From contig NC_016887.1 of the NCBI RefSeq assembly GCF_000284035.1, positions 2,976,001 through 3,040,000 of the forward strand: a stretch of 64,000 nucleotides of DNA. The letters run 5' to 3'. Made by a program: the position numbers and the translations under genes. Below, piece by piece: positions 58,871 through 64,000 of this stretch; position 1 is the first letter of the stretch, and each line of letters begins with the position of its first letter. Under the pieces are notes generated by a model, which made no database searches, was not told where the DNA came from, and was given only the letters and a program-made list of their open reading frames with translations. Origin of the DNA: Nocardia cyriacigeorgica GUH-2 (lineage in GTDB: Bacteria; Actinomycetota; Actinomycetes; Mycobacteriales; Mycobacteriaceae).

Positions 58871-60169
58871 TCAGTTGCGGCACCCCACGAACGCATCGAT
58901 ATCGACGGCCTCGGCCATCGCCTGATACCCGGCGGCACTGGGGTGCAGGTTGTCCGGCCCGGCGAAACGGGGATCGAGGACATTCGGGCGGGCCGGATCG
59001 CGCAGGGCCGCATCGAAGTCGATCACACTGTCGGAGAGCTGCTGGGTGCGGATCCAGGCGTTGATCCGCTGCCGGACCGGATCGGCGTAGGGGAGGGTGA
59101 GCACGCCGTCGGCGAGGGCGTTGTCGGCGGGCAGAATCGTGCCCAGATGCACCGCCAGACCGGCGGCGTGCAGCCGGTCGATGAGCCGGGTGTAGCCGGC
59201 CACGACCTCGTCGTAGCTCGCTCCGATCGGGATACCGAGGTCGTTGATCCCCTCGAGGATGATCACATCGGTGACCCCGGCCTTATCGATTACATCCTGC
59301 TGCAAGCGCGCACCCGCGTTCGGCCCGAACTGCGGGATGAAACCGTCACGGGTCACCCGGTTCCCGGAAATACCGGCATTGAGCACGCTGAACGGCAACC
59401 CGGCCGCGTCGATGCGGCGCTGCAGGAAATCCGGGTAACGCACATTGCGATCCACCACACCGCGGTCCTGTGGTGTGCCGAGCAGGTTCGCCGAGACGTA
59501 ACCGTCGGTGATCGAGTCGCCGAACGCGACCACCGTGGCCACCTCCGGGCCGGCCTGCACGTCCAGCCCCGACACCAGCGGCACCGCCGTGGTCGTCAAC
59601 GGCAGCTGCGCGCCGCCGGGATCGGTGGTGCGATCACCGGCGAACGGGAGGCTGTAATAGCTGGTGGCGTTGCCGTTGAAATGCTCGGTCGGCAGCACCG
59701 CCAGGCCCGGCACGTGCACGCTCACCGACAGCGGCGCGAAAGCCGCGACGTCGACCTCGACGGGGTCGCTCACGACATCGCCCCATGCTGGAATGCTGAC
59801 CTCGCGCCGACCGCCGAAGGTCACCTCGCGCAGCGCCTCCGCGCGCACCGACCCGCCCGTCGTCTGCGGCGCCACGGTGACATGACCGACCTCCATCGGC
59901 ACCGGCCGTGTCCGGTTCGTCAGATGAATACGCACCACCGAACCACCGCGATGCGGCGTGATCACCACCCGATAGGTCTGATTCGACACCGACAGCTGCG
60001 GGATCAGACTGGGATCCGCGGCGCCGAAGGAATCCGACGGTGCGGCCATCCAACTACCCACCCACGGCGAATCGCCACACGCCGCGGCTCCGGCAGGTGC
60101 CACGGTCACCCCCGTCGACAGCGACCCTGCCAGCACCGCGACACCGACTGCCGTCCACCACTTTCGCAT
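58871..60169 (-). CDS. Secreted SGNH/GDSL hydrolase
   Basis: 432 residues. Signal peptide (KWWTAVGVAVLAGSLSTGVT, cleaved near GAAA), an N-terminal beta-rich domain (about 35-200), then the SGNH core: block I FGDSITDG (Ser), block II Gly-Asn in ISGNR, block III EGINDLG (Asn), block V DNLHPS (Asp, His). The last Cys may bond with the first. Likely an extracellular esterase or carbohydrate esterase. ATG 60169 is preferred over TTG 60172 because of AGGAAC upstream. Confidence 0.9.
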   Translation of the reverse strand: MRKWWTAVGVAVLAGSLSTGVTVAPAGAAACGDSPWVGSWMAAPSDSFGAADPSLIPQLSVSNQTYRVVITPHRGGSVVRIHLTNRTRPVPMEVGHVTVAPQTTGGSVRAEALREVTFGGRREVSIPAWGDVVSDPVEVDVAAFAPLSVSVHVPGLAVLPTEHFNGNATSYYSLPFAGDRTTDPGGAQLPLTTTAVPLVSGLDVQAGPEVATVVAFGDSITDGYVSANLLGTPQDRGVVDRNVRYPDFLQRRIDAAGLPFSVLNAGISGNRVTRDGFIPQFGPNAGARLQQDVIDKAGVTDVIILEGINDLGIPIGASYDEVVAGYTRLIDRLHAAGLAVHLGTILPADNALADGVLTLPYADPVRQRINAWIRTQQLSDSVIDFDAALRDPARPNVLDPRFAGPDNLHPSAAGYQAMAEAVDIDAFVGCRN

Positions 60170-60779
60170 CAACTGTTCCTCGCAGCGGGAAGTAGTTACC
60201 GCGAGGAACAGTAACTATTACGGTGATTTCTCGGGCATATATGCCGAAATTCCCGCGAACGCTGTGGATCCGACGGTGCGGCGGCCGAGCGCGGACCCGC
60301 GATCGAATCGACGGTGGAACCTGCCCTCAGGCACCGATTCCGGAATCCGCGACGGAATCCGGATGGGCCGGCTCAGGCATGCCCACCCGGTCAGCGGTGG
60401 GGTGGAAGGAATCCGGCGCAGCGGACTGCGCGGTTGACCCAGCACGAGAGAAGCCGTGAACCGCGACACATCGCCCAGCGCCCCAGTGATGCAGCCACCC
60501 CCGGCCGGTGAACGTTCGTCGGCAAATAGACCGCGAACGCCGTCGCGATTCTGGGACAGGCGTACCAGCGACCCCAGTTTTTCGTAGTCCGCCGACGGGG
60601 AGTCCGGCACTGCGAGTTGCTCTTGACCCGGCGTCGGTGCCCGGCTGTCCTCACCCACCCTGACCGCCGATAATGTTCACTTATCGGCGGTCAGGACACG
60701 ATCGATTTCAAGCCGCTCCAACGGATTGCGTTGCGTGTCATAACGTCACAACCAACGAAACCAACGCTACGATTTGCCG
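60170..60779. other. Intergenic region with no firm gene
   Basis: About 600 bp. A 146-codon frame on the minus strand (60658-60218) has no family match and an atypical composition, so it is not called. The strongest feature is the hairpin at 60660-60694. The last 60 bp before the next gene contain TGTCATAACGTCACA, a near-palindrome. Confidence 0.45.
60660..60694. terminator. Hairpin before the zinc-finger/coiled-coil gene
   Basis: Perfect 14-bp stem (CTGACCGCCGATAA with its complement), 7-nt loop, 85 bp upstream of GTG 60780. No gene is seen to end here, so it may be an operator or an insulating terminator rather than an ordinary 3' end. Confidence 0.45.
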
Positions 60780-61916
60780 GTGGCGAACGTATGCAACTAC
60801 CCGGGCTGTGCGCGACCGATCACCAAAGCCAATGGGCCGGGGAGGCCCTCGGAATACTGCGACCTTCCCGAGCACACGCGATGGCGGGCGTGGCGGGAAC
60901 GTCAACGACAACAACAAGAATCGACCACACCGGGGGATAACGTCACTGTGACGGCGCCGGGTCCGGCGACGGCAGCGCGGGTGCGCGCGGATGAGCTGCT
61001 CGAACAGTTCCGTGGCCTGGCACAACAATTGGGCACCACCCTCAACGCCGCGGTCGCCGAACTCGCCACCCTGGCCGACCCCTCGGTTGCCGAGGCGCAG
61101 ATCCAGCAGATCCAGGCCGACGCCGCCCGCCGTATCGCCGAAGCCGAAGTGGCCGCCGCCGACGCCGAACAGGCCCGCCGCCGCGCCGACGAGCAGCGAG
61201 CGCGCGCCGAAGAAGCCGCCGAGGACGCCGCCGCGGCAGCAGAAGCGGCCGAGGCACGCATCGCCGCCGCCGAAGCCGACGCGACCCGGGCGCGCACAGC
61301 CCGCGACGATGCGCTGCGTGAGGTCGAAGCCATAACCAAACAAGCCGCCGCCGACGTCTTCGCTGCCCGCAACGCCGCCGAGACCGAGATCCGCACGGCG
61401 CGCGCCGACGCCGCCACCGATATCGCCCGCGCCCGCGACCAGGCCGCCGAAGACATCGAACGCGTCCGCGCCGACGCCGCCGCCCAGGTCGAGCGGATCC
61501 GCCGCGAATCCGCGCAACAGGTCAGCGCCGCTGCCGCCGAACGCGACCTCGCCGTGCAGCGTGCCGCCGACGCCGAACGCGCCGTCGAACGCGCCGAACG
61601 CCTGGCCACCGAACGTGGCCAGGCCGTCGCCGAAGCCCGCGACGACCTCACCCAGCTGCGCACCGAACTCGACCACGCCCGAACCGAACTCGCCGACCTG
61701 CGCCGCAGCGCGGCCGCCGAGGCCGAAGCCCGCCGCGCGGAAACCGCCGCCGCCGTGGCCGAAGCACGCCGCGACGCCGCCGAACGCCTCGCCGCCCTCG
61801 ACGAGACCCGCGCCCAGGTACTGGCCCGCGCCGAACGCGCCGAACGCCACCTCGACCAGCTGCTCGCCGAACGCCGCACCGCCCGGCCCGACGCCGACCC
61901 GCAACCGCGGCAGTGA
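60780..61916 (+). CDS. Zinc-finger plus long coiled-coil protein
   Basis: 378 residues. The N-terminus has a C-x4-C...C-x4-H set (Cys5, Cys10, Cys27, His32 in CNYPGCARP and YCDLPEH), a probable zinc site, then RWRAWRERQRQQQ. From about 70 to 375 the sequence is an Ala/Glu/Arg-rich coiled coil with no break (ARRRADEQRARAEEAAEDA type). KfrA-like and other plasmid/integrative-element proteins have a DNA-binding head and such a tail. Here it stands alone. The stop abuts the stop of the convergent gene. Confidence 0.75.
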   Translation: MANVCNYPGCARPITKANGPGRPSEYCDLPEHTRWRAWRERQRQQQESTTPGDNVTVTAPGPATAARVRADELLEQFRGLAQQLGTTLNAAVAELATLADPSVAEAQIQQIQADAARRIAEAEVAAADAEQARRRADEQRARAEEAAEDAAAAAEAAEARIAAAEADATRARTARDDALREVEAITKQAAADVFAARNAAETEIRTARADAATDIARARDQAAEDIERVRADAAAQVERIRRESAQQVSAAAAERDLAVQRAADAERAVERAERLATERGQAVAEARDDLTQLRTELDHARTELADLRRSAAAEAEARRAETAAAVAEARRDAAERLAALDETRAQVLARAERAERHLDQLLAERRTARPDADPQPRQ

Positions 61917-62384
61917 TCAGGGTTCGAGATCGACCACGCCGCGGCCACCGGCGATGTCGAGCGGCACCGAAACCTGGTCGTGCGCGATCAACCACACGCC
62001 GTCGACCCGGCGCATGCCGTAGCTGACCCGGACCCACATGCCATCGGTGGCGGCACCGTGGGTGAGCGTTCCGTGCAGCCGGGCGAAGGCGTGCCCGAAA
62101 GCCACCTCGTCGCCGATGGTGAATCGCAGTTCGCGCATCTCGTAGCGCACCGTGTCGAACACGGAGAACACGCGCTTCCAGTTGTCGAGTTTGGCCGCGA
62201 TCCCGGCGTGTTGGAGTGGCGGTTCGATGTCGAAGGACACGACGTCGCGGGTGTAGCAGCGGGCGATGGTGTCGAGATCCTTGGCGTGCAACGCCTCGAT
62301 CAGGGTGTCGATACGGCGGCGGATCTCCGCGTGCGCGGTTACGTCGCGATCGGTGGGGGCAGGGGAGACCTCCGATGAACTCAT
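61917..62384 (-). CDS. SnoaL-like (NTF2-fold) protein
   Basis: 155 residues with an NTF2-like fold: IRRRIDTLIEALHAKDLDTI, CYTRDVVSFDIEPPLQH, MWVRVSYGMRRVDGVWLIAH. It resembles the SgcJ/EcaC type, which includes small-molecule isomerases, hydrolases and binding proteins. GAGGAG lies 6-7 nt before ATG 62384. It follows the FMN reductase by 10 bp, so both are likely targets of the divergent ECF41 sigma factor, whose own C-terminal domain has the same fold. Confidence 0.85.
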   Translation of the reverse strand: MSSSEVSPAPTDRDVTAHAEIRRRIDTLIEALHAKDLDTIARCYTRDVVSFDIEPPLQHAGIAAKLDNWKRVFSVFDTVRYEMRELRFTIGDEVAFGHAFARLHGTLTHGAATDGMWVRVSYGMRRVDGVWLIAHDQVSVPLDIAGGRGVVDLEP

Positions 62385-62394
62385 GGCCGGCTCC

Positions 62395-62979
62395 TCAGGC
62401 TTCGACGAGTGCGGTGTCGGCATGCGTGCGCAGCGGGGCGAGCGCGTTGCTCCAGGCCACCACTTGATCGAGAGTCTTGTCCAGGGCGGCGACCTGCTGC
62501 TCGCCTGGGGTGAAGGTGGTGTGGTCGGTGAAATCGGTGTGCAGCGAGAGCGCGACCTGATAGCCGACATCGGCCATGCCGAGGGTGCCGCAGACGGTGC
62601 GCAGCTGCACCACAGAACGCGCGCCGCCGCTCACGCCGTAGGAGACGAACCCGACCGCCTTGTTCGCCCATTCCGCGCACAGGTGGTCGATCGCGTTCTT
62701 CAGCACTCCGGGAACGCCGCCGTTGTATTCCGGGGTGACGATCACGAACCCGTCGAACGGCGCGACCCGCTCGGCCCAGGCGCGGGTGTGCTCGTGCGGC
62801 GAGGGCCCGAACAGCGGCGGGGCGGGCTCGTCGAGGTGCGGCAGCGGGTGCTCGCGCAGGTCGATGAGGTCGAATTCGGCGTCGTCGCGCCGGGATGCGG
62901 TGTCGAGCACCCACTGGGCGACCTGCGCGCCGTTGCGGTTGGGTCGGGTGCTGCCGAGGATGATGCCGATCGTGGTCAT
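62395..62979 (-). CDS. NAD(P)H-dependent FMN reductase
   Basis: 194 residues, flavodoxin-like fold: TIGIILGSTRPNRNGAQVAQ (FMN phosphate loop), FVIVTPEYNGGVPGVLKNAI (flavin-contact loop), FVSYGVSGGARSV. Members reduce FMN, quinones, azo dyes or chromate. ATG 62979 has GGAG 9-10 nt upstream. It is divergent from ECF41 sigma factor 3 and matches the oxidoreductase type expected as an ECF41 target. Confidence 0.9.
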   Translation of the reverse strand: MTTIGIILGSTRPNRNGAQVAQWVLDTASRRDDAEFDLIDLREHPLPHLDEPAPPLFGPSPHEHTRAWAERVAPFDGFVIVTPEYNGGVPGVLKNAIDHLCAEWANKAVGFVSYGVSGGARSVVQLRTVCGTLGMADVGYQVALSLHTDFTDHTTFTPGEQQVAALDKTLDQVVAWSNALAPLRTHADTALVEA

Positions 62980-63019
62980 ATGCGGGACTCCTGCGTCGGT
63001 GGACGGTGTCACCAGTTCC

Positions 63020-63074
63020 GACGACACAGCCCATTCCGATGTCAGCACCTGACATTCCGGTGCGCTGATTCGTC
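63020..63074. promoter_or_regulatory. Divergent ECF41-type promoters sharing a dyad
   Basis: A perfect dyad TGTCAG-CAC-CTGACA (63040-63054) supplies a -35 box in each direction. Plus strand: CCTGACA (63048-63054), 16-nt spacer, CGTC (63071-63074). Minus strand: GCTGACA (63046-63040), 16-nt spacer, CGTC (63023-63020). The layout predicts co-expression of the FMN reductase and the sigma factor by that factor. Confidence 0.55.
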
Positions 63075-63106
63075 GAGTTCAATGACACCCGAACCGAAGG
63101 AGCATC

Positions 63107-63997
63107 ATGGCCGACCCGCACCTGCCCGCGGTGATCAGCGAACGCCGGCAACTGATCAACCTCGCCTACCGGCTGCTCGGCTCGCTGGCCGAAGCCGAGG
63201 ACGTGGTGCAGGAAACCTACACGCGCTGGTATGCCCTGACCGAATCGCAGCGGCAGGACATCGCCGCGCCAGGCGCGTGGTTGACCACGGTCGCCAGCCG
63301 CATCTGCCTGGATCTGCTCGGCTCGGCCCGCGCCCGCCGGGAACGGTATGTGGGCGAATGGCTTCCCGAGCCGGTCCCGGGACGCTCGGAATTCTTCGGT
63401 GCACCGGCCCCGGCCGATCCCGCCGACCGGGTCACCCTCGACGAGTCGATCAGCATGGCGTTCCTGGTGGTGCTCGATTCCATGACCCCGGCCGAACGGG
63501 TGGCGTTCGTGCTGCACGATGTGTTCCGGTATTCCTTCGCCGAGGTCGCCGAAATCGTCGGCCGCACCCCCGCGGCGTGCCGTCAACTCGCCTCCAGTGC
63601 CCGCCGCCGCGTCGACAGCTCACGACGTCCGTCGAGCACCGAACACGCCGAGGTGGTGCGCGATTTCCGGCGCGCCTGGGAGGCCGGCGATATCGAGGCG
63701 TTGATCGGGCTGCTCGACCCGCAGGCGATCGCCACCGCCGACAGCGGCGGCCGGGCCCTGGCTTTCCGCGAACCGATCGTCGGCGGCGAGCAGATCGCTC
63801 ACCTCTGGACCGTGATCGCCGCCCGCAACCCGAACCTCACCCTGCTCGAACGCACCGTCAACGGACAACCCGGCCTGATCGCCGAAAGCGACGGCACCGT
63901 CGTCTCCGTCTACGCCTTCGACATCGCCGACGGCCGCATCACCCACATCTGGGCGATCCGCAACCCGGAAAAACTGCGGCCCTGGATCTCGAACTAG
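63107..63997 (+). CDS. ECF41-type (SigJ-like) RNA polymerase sigma factor 3
   Basis: 296 residues. Sigma2 (LINLAYRLLGSLAEAEDVVQ), WLPEP linker (85-89), sigma4 (SFAEVAEIVGRTPAACRQLA), SnoaL-like extension with ADSGGR in the DGGGK place. AAGGAG lies 6-7 nt before ATG 63107. It is divergent from an FMN reductase/SnoaL operon. The altered DGGGK motif, as in factor 1, may change how the C-terminal domain restrains the sigma core. Confidence 0.9.
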   Translation: MADPHLPAVISERRQLINLAYRLLGSLAEAEDVVQETYTRWYALTESQRQDIAAPGAWLTTVASRICLDLLGSARARRERYVGEWLPEPVPGRSEFFGAPAPADPADRVTLDESISMAFLVVLDSMTPAERVAFVLHDVFRYSFAEVAEIVGRTPAACRQLASSARRRVDSSRRPSSTEHAEVVRDFRRAWEAGDIEALIGLLDPQAIATADSGGRALAFREPIVGGEQIAHLWTVIAARNPNLTLLERTVNGQPGLIAESDGTVVSVYAFDIADGRITHIWAIRNPEKLRPWISN

Positions 63998-64000
63998 CTC

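Noticed and set aside
60218..60658. 146-codon minus-strand frame
   Set aside because: No family match, odd Ser/Arg/Pro composition and no ribosome site; treated as noncoding.
1..64000. CRISPR arrays, tRNA or rRNA genes, complete biosynthetic gene cluster
   Set aside because: No regularly spaced repeats or RNA gene signatures were noticed by eye, and the FkbH-like and methyltransferase genes stand without cluster partners.

Overview
The window is high-GC actinobacterial chromosome, most likely Nocardia or a close mycolic-acid relative. Supporting genes include Ag85/mycolyltransferase-like secreted esterases, two fused HadA/HadB-type dehydratases, a DUF2599 lipoprotein, Tat-exported Lcp rubber oxygenase, Scr1-type HTH/DUF397 regulators and several ECF41 (SigJ-like) sigma factors. 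No rRNA, tRNA or CRISPR was seen.

Layout. 1-2.1 kb: end of a PPOX-class protein, a CBS-pair protein and a PucR regulator. 2.1-4.9 kb: a compact regulatory locus (two unknown small proteins, DUF397, Scr1-type regulator) tied together by three copies of a CARATG-N6-CATYTG palindrome on promoters of near-identical layout. 5-11 kb: NAD(P)-binding protein, lipoprotein and three secreted lipases. 11-20 kb: lipid metabolism (two HadA/HadB fusions, acyl-CoA carboxylase beta subunit, acyl-ACP desaturase translationally coupled to an Ag85-like esterase, a PucR paralogue without its HTH). 20-29 kb: lipase, lcp plus a small secreted protein, an amino-acid dehydrogenase with divergent LysR, a second Ag85-like esterase, and an FkbH-like HAD protein without its nucleophile. 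29-43 kb: two GMC oxidoreductases with MerR and TetR regulators, CocE/NonD hydrolase, GNAT, AI-2E-family permease, GH1 glycosidase, amidase and a lone tyrosine recombinase. 43-48 kb: two tandem FAD-oxidoreductase/ECF41 pairs. 48.2-50.4 kb: a decayed Tn3-family element with 46-bp inverted repeats carrying an intact methyltransferase. 50.5-54.2 kb: alkane hydroxylation operon (alkB, two rubredoxins, rubredoxin reductase) with divergent TetR. 54-64 kb: FAD monooxygenase, Clp-N protein, epoxide-hydrolase-like enzyme with a CGNR regulator, an alpha/beta hydrolase behind an apparent leader-peptide attenuator, SGNH hydrolase, a zinc-finger/coiled-coil protein, and a divergent FMN-reductase/ECF41 pair.

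Functionally this is a catabolic and envelope-lipid region: secreted esterases, lipases and Lcp attack hydrophobic polymers; AlkB with its electron-transfer chain oxidises alkanes; Had, desaturase, carboxylase and mycolyltransferase-like genes build or modify long acyl chains. The strongest candidates for undescribed biology are the three-operator Scr1/DUF397 regulon at 2.2-5.0 kb and the leader-peptide switch at 57.99-58.09 kb. All functional names come from motif and family recognition by eye; no database search was run.
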